Positions 22,360 through 31,895 of a DNA stretch of 40,029 nt are shown piece after piece. The notes beneath the pieces were generated by a model. It saw only the letters and a program-made list of their open reading frames with translations. It made no database searches and was not told the DNA's origin. The DNA is from Caldisericota bacterium (lineage in GTDB: Bacteria; Caldisericota; Caldisericia; UBA6126), in assembly GCA_003566815.1 (NCBI GenBank), contig PXBT01000218.1, forward strand, positions 1 to 40,029, in the 5' to 3' direction. Position numbers and translations under genes: made by a program. The first letter of the stretch is position 1, and each line of letters opens with the position of its first letter.

Positions 22360-24705
22360 TCAGCCACTTTCTGTCATATCTTCTGCTGGGCTTCGCCTTC
22401 CCCTGAAAGCTAACTCTTTCGAAAAAAGCAAAGCTTGGTTTTCTTGCTTTACCAAAGCAGTGGCATAGTTTTTTGCTTTTTCAAGCCATCTTCCATCTTT
22501 TTCCAATTGAATTACAGACTGCATTATATAGCCACTCTGTTGAGCGCCCCATAATTCACCTGGCCCTCTTTGCTCCAGATCTTTTTCTGCTACTACAAAT
22601 CCTGACAAAGAAGCTTCAAGAACTTTTAGGCGATAGATATTTTCTTTATTCTTAACTAACAAGTAACAATATGCTTGCTGTGATTTTCTCCCTATTCTGC
22701 CTCTGAGCTGATGAAGCTGAGCTAAACCAAAACGATCAGCATTTTCAATAATCATTATATTGGCATCAGGTATATCAATGCCTACCTCAATGACGGTAGT
22801 TGATACAAGGATATGACCTTTGGGTGAGGCAAATTGACTCATTATGCTCTCTTTTTCCTTAGCATTCATTTTTCCATGCAAGAGCAAAACCGTAAAGCCT
22901 TCAAAGGCTTTTTTTAACTCTTCATGTCTGGCTATAGAGCTGGATAAATCCATCTTCTCCGATTCATCAATCAATGGGCAAACTACAAACACTTTGCCCC
23001 CTTTTTGGAGCTGATCCTTAACAAAAGCATACAATCGAGGAAGATGTTGATATAGCAGTAATGATGTTTTTATTTTCTTCTCCCCCAAAGGCATTTCGTT
23101 GATCAATGAAACATCCAGATCTCCATATCGAGTCAAAGCAAGAGTTCTTGGAATGGGTGTTGCACTCATCACAAGCAAATGTGGTATTTTTCCTTTTTTT
23201 CTCAGCTCCAGTCGTTGCCTGACTCCAAAGCGATGCTGTTCATCAACCACCACCTGACCTAGTGAATGAAAATTTACTCCATGTTGTATTAAAGCATGTG
23301 TTCCCACCAATAGATTGACTTTGCCCTCACTCAAAGCATGCAATATTCTTTTTCTTTCTTTTTCCCGCGTGTCACTAATCAAAAGTTCAATTTGAATGTC
23401 AAGAGAAGAAAAGATTTTTTTAAAATTCTCAAAGCATTGTCGAGCAAGAATTTCGGTGGGAGCCATAAAAGCTGACTGAAAATGATTTAGATAAGCCAAA
23501 TAGAGACTGAATCCTGCTACGGTAGTTTTACCTGAACCTACATCACCATGAATCAATCGATTCATTGGATATGCCTGCCCCAAATCCTGGACAATTTCAC
23601 TGATTACCTTTTTCTGAGCATTAGTTAAAGGGTAGGGAAGCAATTTTTCAAAATCAGCTTCTACATCTCGAGGAATATCAAAACGATATGCAGGATTCTT
23701 TTGAAGCAACTCTTTTTTTTGACTCAATGAAAATTGGCCCAGCAGAAATTCTTCAAAAGCTAATCTTTGCCTTGATTTCTCCAATTGCTCCCTGTTGTCA
23801 GGAAAATGCATTTGGAGTATAGCCTCTTTTCTTTCAGGCAATTTTTCTTCTGCTAAAATTTCATGGGGAATAAAGTCATATATAGCCTGGGTATGATCAT
23901 TTAAAACCTGGTGCATCACTGTTCTCAAAACTTTCGGATACAAACCTTCTGTACTGCGATATACAGGAGCAATTCTTGCAGTATGAATAGTAGTATTGAT
24001 GCGCTCATCCATCCATTCATACTCAGGGTTGTCAATTTGAATTTCCTGAAACTGTCTTGAAACTTTCCCTGAAATCATAAGATCCTGACCCATACGAGAT
24101 TCAAAGTATTTTTTTTGGTACGCTTGATTAAAAATAATCATATTTATACAGCCCGTGTTATCTCTTGCCATCACTTTTAAAATATGGAGTCTTCCTTTTT
24201 TTATTTCATGGGTACCAATTACTTTGCCCATAAATGATTGCTGTTCGCCATGAACTGCATAGGCCATAGGTATCATTTTGGAGCGATCTATATAATCTCT
24301 GGGAAAAAAATGGATCAGGTCCCATAAATTGTTTAGTCCCATCTTTTTGAGCAATTGCTCTTTTTTTGGACCTATGCCTTTGACATATCGCAAAGGCTTG
24401 CTCAAAACAGCCTGACACTCTTCAAAATTAATAGGTTGCAGCAATTGATTGTTGATAGATTGAATTTGATGAGAAATATTTAACAATGTTTTTTCTTGCG
24501 GGAATTTTTCATACTCATCAAGTGCAATTAGTAAAAGCTTCAGCAAAGATTTAATTTTTTCTCTTTGCTCCTGTAAATATATTTTTTTTATTTTATCTTT
24601 CGCATAGTTTGTATACCCACCTTTGACACTTTGATTGGTATATCCTTTTTTTGCTTCGTAGGGAAGTGGAGCAGAAATTTGTTTTAATGCTCTTATCAAA
24701 TCCAT
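22360..24705 (-). CDS. recG: ATP-dependent DNA helicase RecG
   Basis: YVKGIGPKKEQLLKKMGLNNLWDLIHFFPRDYIDR, LIHGDVGSGKTTVAGF, VVDEQHRFGVRQR, VMSATPIPRTLAL, STTVIEVGIDIPDAN, QLRGRIGR. Confidence 0.95.
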   Translation of the reverse strand: MDLIRALKQISAPLPYEAKKGYTNQSVKGGYTNYAKDKIKKIYLQEQREKIKSLLKLLLIALDEYEKFPQEKTLLNISHQIQSINNQLLQPINFEECQAVLSKPLRYVKGIGPKKEQLLKKMGLNNLWDLIHFFPRDYIDRSKMIPMAYAVHGEQQSFMGKVIGTHEIKKGRLHILKVMARDNTGCINMIIFNQAYQKKYFESRMGQDLMISGKVSRQFQEIQIDNPEYEWMDERINTTIHTARIAPVYRSTEGLYPKVLRTVMHQVLNDHTQAIYDFIPHEILAEEKLPERKEAILQMHFPDNREQLEKSRQRLAFEEFLLGQFSLSQKKELLQKNPAYRFDIPRDVEADFEKLLPYPLTNAQKKVISEIVQDLGQAYPMNRLIHGDVGSGKTTVAGFSLYLAYLNHFQSAFMAPTEILARQCFENFKKIFSSLDIQIELLISDTREKERKRILHALSEGKVNLLVGTHALIQHGVNFHSLGQVVVDEQHRFGVRQRLELRKKGKIPHLLVMSATPIPRTLALTRYGDLDVSLINEMPLGEKKIKTSLLLYQHLPRLYAFVKDQLQKGGKVFVVCPLIDESEKMDLSSSIARHEELKKAFEGFTVLLLHGKMNAKEKESIMSQFASPKGHILVSTTVIEVGIDIPDANIMIIENADRFGLAQLHQLRGRIGRKSQQAYCYLLVKNKENIYRLKVLEASLSGFVVAEKDLEQRGPGELWGAQQSGYIMQSVIQLEKDGRWLEKAKNYATALVKQENQALLFSKELAFRGRRSPAEDMTESG

Positions 24706-24709
24706 ATGA

Positions 24710-25507
24710 TCAATAATCTAACAAAACTTGCTGAACATTGTTTTTAGAAACATCCATTAATAGTAGTTGTTTAATTTTTTGAGATAACAGGCAAGATGAA
24801 CCGGAAGTAAAAAAAACATCTTCTTTTTGGTCTATTTTTTGGGACATTGAGCTACGGTGTAAAAGATACAATCGTTGCGTCTGTTTGGCCACTCCCTCAG
24901 AAGGATCAAATATCTTGAACTTACCTGGATATAGTTCTTCAATCCAGGGCTTTAAAAAAATAAAGTGAGTTGAGCCCAACACCAAAGCATCCACACCTTT
25001 TTCCAGCAAAGGGTCCAGAATTTGAGCTAAATAACGAATTGATGAAGGATCGGACTGCAACTGCTCTTCACTAATTTTTACCAGACGAGAAGATCGAATG
25101 GTATACACCTCTGCTCCATTTGCATGAGAAGACACCAAGTGATGAAATGCGCCTCCTCTGGCTGCTGTTTGAGTAAGAAGAACAGCAGTTTTTTTATTCA
25201 TTGAATACAGGCAAGCAGGCTTAACCGCTGGAACAGTCCCGACAAAAGGCACCTGAAATGATTCTCTTAAATGCTTTATGGCTGCAATAGTAGCTGTATT
25301 GCAAGCAACCACAATAATATTGGCGCCTTGAGATATTAGAAATGAGCTGATCAAAGATGAAAAGGATTTGATTTGATGAACTGTTTTTTCTCCATAGGGA
25401 AAATGAGCATGGTCAGCAAAATATAGGCATGATGCTTCAGGCATAAGTTTTTTTATGGCCCAATAGATTGAGAGTCCTACTGTGCCAGAATCAAATATCC
25501 CTATCAT
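24710..25507 (-). CDS. Glutamate racemase family protein (variant second catalytic position)
   Basis: MIGIFDSGTVGLSI...ADHAHFPYGEKT...VVACNTATIAAI...VDALVLGSTHFIFLKPWI; start overlaps upstream stop (ATGA). Confidence 0.8.
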   Translation of the reverse strand: MIGIFDSGTVGLSIYWAIKKLMPEASCLYFADHAHFPYGEKTVHQIKSFSSLISSFLISQGANIIVVACNTATIAAIKHLRESFQVPFVGTVPAVKPACLYSMNKKTAVLLTQTAARGGAFHHLVSSHANGAEVYTIRSSRLVKISEEQLQSDPSSIRYLAQILDPLLEKGVDALVLGSTHFIFLKPWIEELYPGKFKIFDPSEGVAKQTQRLYLLHRSSMSQKIDQKEDVFFTSGSSCLLSQKIKQLLLMDVSKNNVQQVLLDY

Positions 25508-26658
25508 ACCACACTGGGTTCAATAAAAAGCTCGCCTCGTTCAAAGCGGTCAAGATCTAATTTTGTTTTTACCTCAGGAATATCCAGCTCCTCTTTCGTA
25601 ATCATTTGAGCAATAAGTACTGATGTCATCGGAGCTATCATAAAGCCATGACCTGAAAAACCACAAGCCATATAAAAACCATTTAATGTGCTGGCTTCCC
25701 CAATGATAGGAGTTTTGTCGGGAGACATATTGTACAGCCCGGACCATTGGCGAATCATACGAGCATTTTTTAATGGAGGTAGTACACGGGTTACAAGGCT
25801 GGAACATTTTTTTGCAAAAGCTAAGGAATGCTCCATATTGTACCCCTTCATCTCGTTGGGATCGCCTATGCCCATAATGATAGCACCATTGGGCTCCTGC
25901 TGGGTATAAAAGTTATGATAAAAAGACATCACCATTGGCTTGAAAAGAGGCTCATAAGGCTCCGTAATAAGTATTTGGTGACGCTCGGAATAAGTGGGTA
26001 TATTTATGCCCACCATTTCACCAATTGATTGCGACCATCCACCTGCTGCATTTACTACTATTTCGCATGCAATATCTCCTTTGTCCGTCGAAACTTTCTT
26101 AATAGAATCCTTTTCGGTGCTAATACCAAGCACTTTGGTGTGACAGTGGATATCGACGCCAAGTCGTTGAGCTGCTCGTGCATATGCAAAATTTACATGA
26201 AAGGGATTAAGGTGCCCATCTTTTTGATGAAATGTAGCTGCCAGGAGACCATGGGTATTTATAATAGGAACAATGCTCCTTGCTTCATCCGGTTGAACCC
26301 ATTGTACATCCAATCCAAATTGACGCTGAAGAGCAATATTTATCTTAAATTGTTCCACTTGTTTCTCAGTATATGCTGGCATAAAATACCCAGTTTGCTC
26401 AAATTCGAGATCGTATGGATATTCAAGCTCTTCCTGTAAAATTTCAAACCTCTTTACTGATCCAATGGATAACTTGAGGTTCATTTCTGTGCCCCACTGT
26501 TGCCTGACTCCTGCTCCACATCTGCCGGTAGCTCCTGAAGCCAGAGAATTTTTTTCCAGCAAAACAATGTCTTTTACCTTTCTTTTTGCTAACTCATAAG
26601 CAATAGCGCAACCTATAACCCCTCCGCCTATAATAACAACCTGGGCTTTATTCTTCAT
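25504..26658 (-). CDS. FAD-dependent oxidoreductase, DAO family (amino-acid dehydrogenase beta-subunit-like)
   Basis: VVIIGGGVIGCAIAYELAKRKVKDIVLLEKNSLASGATGRCGAGVRQQWG...PIIGEASTLNGFYMACGFSGHGFMIAP. Confidence 0.85.
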   Translation of the reverse strand: MKNKAQVVIIGGGVIGCAIAYELAKRKVKDIVLLEKNSLASGATGRCGAGVRQQWGTEMNLKLSIGSVKRFEILQEELEYPYDLEFEQTGYFMPAYTEKQVEQFKINIALQRQFGLDVQWVQPDEARSIVPIINTHGLLAATFHQKDGHLNPFHVNFAYARAAQRLGVDIHCHTKVLGISTEKDSIKKVSTDKGDIACEIVVNAAGGWSQSIGEMVGINIPTYSERHQILITEPYEPLFKPMVMSFYHNFYTQQEPNGAIIMGIGDPNEMKGYNMEHSLAFAKKCSSLVTRVLPPLKNARMIRQWSGLYNMSPDKTPIIGEASTLNGFYMACGFSGHGFMIAPMTSVLIAQMITKEELDIPEVKTKLDLDRFERGELFIEPSVV

Positions 26659-26935
26659 TGAAATTCTCCTCAGTTAACAAGTCCAAAGGTATAGCAACCG
26701 CTGGAGGGCGATAGCGAGACTCTTTGACTTTATCTACCGTAATATTCATTTTTCCGGCAACCATTCCCATGATCAAATTTCTGCAGGTTTTACCCTGACA
26801 TTGTCCCATTCCTGCTCTTGATAAACGCTTGATATCATCCATATCCACAATCCCCTGATTTAATAAATCTTCAATCTCTTTCAGTGTGACATCAGCGCAT
26901 CGGCAAACAATTATTTTTTCCGGATTATCCTTCAT
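26648..26935 (-). CDS. BFD-like [2Fe-2S] subunit
   Basis: Start trimmed to MKDNPEKIIVCRCADVTLKEIEDLL...GMGQCQGKTCRNLI; CxC...CxxxxC pattern of bacterioferritin-associated-ferredoxin domains. Confidence 0.8.
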   Translation of the reverse strand: MKDNPEKIIVCRCADVTLKEIEDLLNQGIVDMDDIKRLSRAGMGQCQGKTCRNLIMGMVAGKMNITVDKVKESRYRPPAVAIPLDLLTEENFNEE

Positions 26936-27422
26936 TATTGACCACCTTGATATTTCTTGCAGTTTTATAGAGGGCTTTGGGTATTTCAACCCACACTATA
27001 TAGGTTTTTGGATTGTTCTTAAAAGATTGCACTTTGATCACTTTGCCTTTTCCAACCACTTTCCCGCTTCGATCATACAGATCCACTTCATCGTCTTTTT
27101 CTGGAAGAGGAAGCATTTCGTAAGGTATTTTGATCAGACTGGTAGTATCAGTGTAATGGTAATCAAGGATATAAATTGCCAACCCTGGACAATAAGCCAT
27201 ACATATGCTGCACCCATTGCACTTTGAATGGTCTATAACAGGAGAGTCAGTCATTTTTTCAAAAGGTAAAATTGCTGTTCTTGGGCATGCATCCTGACAA
27301 GGATTGCAAGGTATTAGCTGTACACATTCAATGATAGCAACAGGCCCTTCTTCAATTCTTTCCTTATCTGGAAATATTTCATTCAACTCTTCTTCTGATA
27401 AATAGCCTGTTTTCTGATACAT
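26925..27422 (-). CDS. 4Fe-4S dicluster ferredoxin-like subunit
   Basis: CVQLIPCNPCQDACPRTAI and CNGCSICMAYCPGLAI. Confidence 0.85.
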   Translation of the reverse strand: MYQKTGYLSEEELNEIFPDKERIEEGPVAIIECVQLIPCNPCQDACPRTAILPFEKMTDSPVIDHSKCNGCSICMAYCPGLAIYILDYHYTDTTSLIKIPYEMLPLPEKDDEVDLYDRSGKVVGKGKVIKVQSFKNNPKTYIVWVEIPKALYKTARNIKVVNNEG

Positions 27423-28510
27423 TACCTTGCCTCCACTTTCGCAAGGCCTGATCTAATTTTTTCACCCACAGGACCGTAGCGAATTTCTTTCAGATATTCT
27501 AAAGAATGAACACACTTTTTTTCAATTGCTGCATTCCAGGAGCCCAAATTTTTCAGCGCACCTATGGCTGCTATTGTGCCTTCAAGCATAGCTGAGCTTG
27601 CTTCCTCTACCCCCGCAACATCTCCAGCAACAAATACTCCCCTGACTGAAGTTTCCATCCATTGATTTCTGGCAGGAACTGAACCCCCAAGCTCAGGAAC
27701 AAAGTTCATATCACATCCCATTTGCCAAAGAAGTTCTGACATAGGCACAAGCCCCACCGCCAAACACAATACATCGCAAGATTCAGTGAAAACGCTATCA
27801 GAGATTTTTTTCCATGAATTATCAACTTTTACCAGTTCCACTGCCTCAAGTGTTGTTTTTCCTATAGCTCGATGAATGGTATGTTGTGTATAAATTGGAA
27901 CCCCCATTCTCCTAATTTTAGCCGCATGCACAAAATACCCTCCAATATGAGGAGCTGCATCGATAATGCATTTTACATTGGCGCCGGCTTGAAGCAGTTG
28001 ATATGAAACAATGAGCCCAATATTTCCAGAACCCACCATGATTATTTCTGTTCCTGGGAGTACTCCATACATGTTCATCAAAGTTTGCACAGCACCAGCT
28101 CCAAAAATACCTGGCAAATCATTATTTTCAAACAATAAACTTTTTTCTGAAGCGCCAGTGGCTATAATGATTTGATCAAAGGAAATCTCGTAAAGCTCTT
28201 TTTCATCTTTCATGGCTAATAATATTTTTTCTTCAGGATAATATCCTGTAGCTGTAGTATCTGTAAAAACAGAAACATTTGGGTAAGAATTGAGTTCATT
28301 TTGAAAAATTTTAGCTATATCCAACCCTCTTGTGCCAGCATATTGATCTCTTGAGCCAAAAAACATATGAGTCTGCTTTAATAGTTGCCCTCCCAAAAAA
28401 GGGTCTCTTTCAATAATGAGTGTTTTTTTTCCTGCATTTCCCAGGATATTTCCTGCACAAAGACCTGCCGGGCCAGCTCCAATTATAACTACATCGAAAA
28501 AATGCTTCAT
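27422..28510 (-). CDS. FAD/NAD(P)-binding oxidoreductase (amino-acid dehydrogenase alpha-subunit-like)
   Basis: Start trimmed to MKHFFDVVIIGAGPAGLCAGNILGNAGKKTLIIERDPFLGGQLL; MVGSGNIGLIVSYQLLQAG; GVFVAGDVAGVEEASSAMLEG. Confidence 0.85.
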   Translation of the reverse strand: MKHFFDVVIIGAGPAGLCAGNILGNAGKKTLIIERDPFLGGQLLKQTHMFFGSRDQYAGTRGLDIAKIFQNELNSYPNVSVFTDTTATGYYPEEKILLAMKDEKELYEISFDQIIIATGASEKSLLFENNDLPGIFGAGAVQTLMNMYGVLPGTEIIMVGSGNIGLIVSYQLLQAGANVKCIIDAAPHIGGYFVHAAKIRRMGVPIYTQHTIHRAIGKTTLEAVELVKVDNSWKKISDSVFTESCDVLCLAVGLVPMSELLWQMGCDMNFVPELGGSVPARNQWMETSVRGVFVAGDVAGVEEASSAMLEGTIAAIGALKNLGSWNAAIEKKCVHSLEYLKEIRYGPVGEKIRSGLAKVEAR

Positions 28511-28511
28511 A

Positions 28512-28808
28512 TCATTTTCCCCATTTCTGCAATTCAACTTTCATTCCCTCTCTGACTTGACGGGTACAGGTGCGTACATTAAGCTGATCATCCACTTTCA
28601 TCAAGCAGGATGAGCAGTTGCCGATACAACAAAAAATGCCTCTGGGGCGCTTATATTTTAAACTTTTTGACAACTCAAAGTAGCCTCTGGCATATAAAGC
28701 TACAGCTATGGGCTCATCTTCATACCCCTCGACTTCTTTTCCTTCAAAAAAAAATTTAACTTTTTTTCCTTTTTCATAGGTTATAATTGGATGATCTTGT
28801 ATTCGCAT
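28512..28808 (-). CDS. (2Fe-2S)-binding protein (HcnA/sarcosine-oxidase-like small Fe-S subunit)
   Basis: RGIFCCIGNCSSCLMKVDDQLNVRTCTRQVREGM. Start uncertain: MRIQDH at 28808, or TTG at 28832. Confidence 0.8.
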   Translation of the reverse strand: MRIQDHPIITYEKGKKVKFFFEGKEVEGYEDEPIAVALYARGYFELSKSLKYKRPRGIFCCIGNCSSCLMKVDDQLNVRTCTRQVREGMKVELQKWGK

Positions 28809-28912
28809 CTTCTCGACTGCCCCCTTCTCCAAATTAGTATCAATTTCAACAGTTATATTTTATGCACGTCAGTCTTTTTTTCTAATAGTGTTTTTGCATA
28901 CAATAATACAAA

Positions 28913-30205
28913 ATGAAAAAAAATAAAAAATTAATGGTATTTTTATTGCTTATATTATGGTTTGCTCTTCTCTTTCCATCAGCTCTACTTTCTATTTCAG
29001 AAAATAAAATAAACCTACTGCACCCAAAATATCCTCATTTGTATATTTCTATCAAATCACCAAATTCTCTTGAACCTGACTTGAGGTTTTTCTTAAATAA
29101 GCACGCACTAAGCTCAATTGAAAAAACAGTTATCACGCCTTCAAACAAGCCGCCAAAATGGATTATACTTATTGATAATTCGGCCAACTATATTAATCGA
29201 TCATCAATAGGCAAGCGTAATCATTTATTGCTTGAATTATCTCATTATTTCAACAGAGAGCCCTCGTCTTTTCTTTTTTCATATTTAGTCAGCGATAGAA
29301 TCACCCCCTTTGACATGAAGAGAGAAAGTATTTTTTCGCTTCAGCCTCCTCGCGTCAACACTTCAAGAATAATTGATGCCATCATTATCAGCAACCAGCA
29401 AATTCGTACAAAATACCCTGAAGCAAATCCTATTATCATCATTGTAGGTTCAGGAAAAATAAATCATAACATAGAGTACGACTTTCTACCTCATTGTCCC
29501 ATTTTTTATTTGACTCCTGCCAATCATACTCTTGACCACGAACTATTGCGCTTTATGATAAAATCTTCAGGTGGCAGTATGCTCACAATCCCTGAAACCA
29601 TTGAAAGTGAATTGCTGCTGCAGAAACTTTCCCAATCTTATAATCAACCATATTTATACACGGCTCAATTCTCTATCCCTTTGTTATCTTACCGACCTTT
29701 CAACGATCTCGAGATATTGGGTTCAGAACAATCAATGCAAATTGGTTTTCCTGCTCTTCCTTTATATCTATTGATTGCATTACCAAGCATTTCTGCCATT
29801 TTAGCTTTTATCATCTTTCTTTTCTTGAAATGGGCAAAAGGGTTGAGTAAAAGAAAAAGAGAAAGGAAAAATCAGCAGGAATTTTCGACTGCTTTTTTAA
29901 AAATTCTACTTAATGGAGAGCATTTTGAAATCAGGATTTCATCCTGTGAATTTTTTATCGGTAATTCAAAAAATTGTGATTATATCATTGATGACTTTGA
30001 ATTATCAGCAACACATTGTATGATAAAGGAGAGGAATGGCAATCATAAAATTATTGATTTAGATAGCCGAAATGGAGTATATGTAAATGGGAAAAAGATC
30101 AAGCAGTGGGCATTGCAAGATAAAGATATGATTGAAATAGGTAATTCCTGCTTAATTTACCAAAGAGGATCTATAAAGTATGTTTCTAAAAGCAAAATTT
30201 TATAA
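28913..30205 (+). CDS. Membrane protein: signal/TM, VWA-like extracytoplasmic region, second TM, C-terminal FHA domain
   Basis: C-terminus FEIRISSCEFFIGNSKNCDYIIDDFELSATHCMIKERNGNHKIIDLDSRNGVYVNGKKI is FHA-like; LYLLIALPSISAILAFIIFLFLKW is a TM; PKWIILIDNSANY resembles a VWA strand/MIDAS region. Confidence 0.7.
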   Translation: MKKNKKLMVFLLLILWFALLFPSALLSISENKINLLHPKYPHLYISIKSPNSLEPDLRFFLNKHALSSIEKTVITPSNKPPKWIILIDNSANYINRSSIGKRNHLLLELSHYFNREPSSFLFSYLVSDRITPFDMKRESIFSLQPPRVNTSRIIDAIIISNQQIRTKYPEANPIIIIVGSGKINHNIEYDFLPHCPIFYLTPANHTLDHELLRFMIKSSGGSMLTIPETIESELLLQKLSQSYNQPYLYTAQFSIPLLSYRPFNDLEILGSEQSMQIGFPALPLYLLIALPSISAILAFIIFLFLKWAKGLSKRKRERKNQQEFSTAFLKILLNGEHFEIRISSCEFFIGNSKNCDYIIDDFELSATHCMIKERNGNHKIIDLDSRNGVYVNGKKIKQWALQDKDMIEIGNSCLIYQRGSIKYVSKSKIL

Positions 30206-31889
30206 CAGAAACCATAGATTCTTTGTCTATATTTCTCTACTTATAATTTTTATGTTTTTATTTACATCTTTATCTTATGCTTCTCTTGACCATCATTATT
30301 TTAAAACACATGCAAAGTCGGTGCCGTTTTATTCATTTACTGATGAAATAGTATATCATGCCTTGTCCAACAATGGAGAAAAATTGATCATTTGTTCCAA
30401 AGGTCACATTAACGAACAGTTAGCCTTTTTTGTTGCCAAAAGTAATGGCACTGGATTGACTCATATTTTTTCCACTGGATACTATAATTTTGGGAATGAA
30501 GAAATATATTTTATGCCGCTAAATATACCTCCAGCCATCAGTGGAAATGGAGAGCTGGTTGTTTTAGCTGTCCGAGCCGTGTTGGACATTAACCGAAGAA
30601 ATGACTTTATTATGACCTACAATACACGAAGCCATCGTAGAAACTTCTTTCAACTTCGCTTGCTTATTCCTGGCACCAATTATGCTGTTTTTCCTGAGCT
30701 TGGTTTTGATGATCCCATATTTTCAATGGATTATAATGGAACCATTATGGTGAGCCAAATCGAAATAGGAATCGAATCTCCAGCTTGCTCTGCATATGAT
30801 ACTGCTATCCTCTTATCAAATACAGATGGCTCAAATCAACGAATTCTCGTAGGCCCGGAAGATTTTCTTCGTTCAAGTTGCTCTTTTCGATGGAAAGACT
30901 ATCCCAAATCTCCTCACCAACCTCAATTAACAAGAGATGGAAGCAGAGTTGTATTCTATGGTCAAGTTTTTGGGGCAAGAGACCCTTATGATAAAGTGGG
31001 TGAAATTTTTGTCATCAATTCCAATAAAACCAATCTCAGACAGCTAACCTTTTCTCGAAGGGATGAGATCAAGCCTGAAGCATTGGGTTCATTTTGCCTT
31101 AACTATTTTGGAAGCAGAATCTTTTACAAACGATACTACCAACAGCAATACTACATTTCTTCCATAAGTATCGACGGGGGTATCCCTCAAAACCATGTTC
31201 ATGTAAAAGAAAGTTCAAATTTTTTAATAAGTGGGGATGGAAGAAGAATATTTTATATTGATGAAAACCTGAATAACAGCCTTGTCTATTTTGATATTAG
31301 TAAAGAAATGATTGTATTAACTTTGGATAAATCATGGAGCGGAAAACCAGGCAGATTTGGTCTGCTTGAAAATATTTCCAATGAATCTTTGGCATCATCC
31401 ACCATAACAGGCTTTTTAGGCAATCAGCTTGTATTAAAAACCCATTTTGGCATTAATCACTGGATAGTCAGTCTTTCTATAGATCCAGATATCCTGGTGC
31501 CACAGCAAATTCATTTGATTTTTCAAATGAATGCCCCCGTTTATATTATTAATGACAGGAGGATTTCTCTTCCATCACCAGCATACATAAAAAATCATCG
31601 AGCAATGATACCGCTATCCATTGTTTCCAAACATTTTGGTTTTAAAATGGAAATATTTTCTGCACAAGGTCAAGCCATTCTTAGATTCAATGGTAATTTT
31701 TTACAAATAACACAAGGAAGTCAAAATGCTTTCTTTAATGGTCAAACTATACCCATTGATCCTCCAGTAGAAGTAAAAGGCAGAGAGTTCTTTATTCCAG
31801 CCAGTTTTTTTAGAGACTATGCTCAACTGACTCTCATATGGAATAACACAGAGCAAACGATTGAGATTATTCGCAAAAAAATATCATAA
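30180..31889 (+). CDS. Secreted beta-propeller-like (TolB/WD40-like) protein with C-terminal stalk domain
   Basis: N-terminal hydrophobic segment; repeats such as ISGNGELVVLAVRAV, LTRDGSRVVFYGQVF, LISGDGRRIFYID; C-terminal VYIINDRRISLPSPAYIKNHRAMIPLSIVSKHFGF...FFIPASFFRDYAQLTLIWNNTEQTIEI. Confidence 0.65.
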   Translation: MFLKAKFYNRNHRFFVYISLLIIFMFLFTSLSYASLDHHYFKTHAKSVPFYSFTDEIVYHALSNNGEKLIICSKGHINEQLAFFVAKSNGTGLTHIFSTGYYNFGNEEIYFMPLNIPPAISGNGELVVLAVRAVLDINRRNDFIMTYNTRSHRRNFFQLRLLIPGTNYAVFPELGFDDPIFSMDYNGTIMVSQIEIGIESPACSAYDTAILLSNTDGSNQRILVGPEDFLRSSCSFRWKDYPKSPHQPQLTRDGSRVVFYGQVFGARDPYDKVGEIFVINSNKTNLRQLTFSRRDEIKPEALGSFCLNYFGSRIFYKRYYQQQYYISSISIDGGIPQNHVHVKESSNFLISGDGRRIFYIDENLNNSLVYFDISKEMIVLTLDKSWSGKPGRFGLLENISNESLASSTITGFLGNQLVLKTHFGINHWIVSLSIDPDILVPQQIHLIFQMNAPVYIINDRRISLPSPAYIKNHRAMIPLSIVSKHFGFKMEIFSAQGQAILRFNGNFLQITQGSQNAFFNGQTIPIDPPVEVKGREFFIPASFFRDYAQLTLIWNNTEQTIEIIRKKIS

Positions 31890-31895
31890 AAAACA

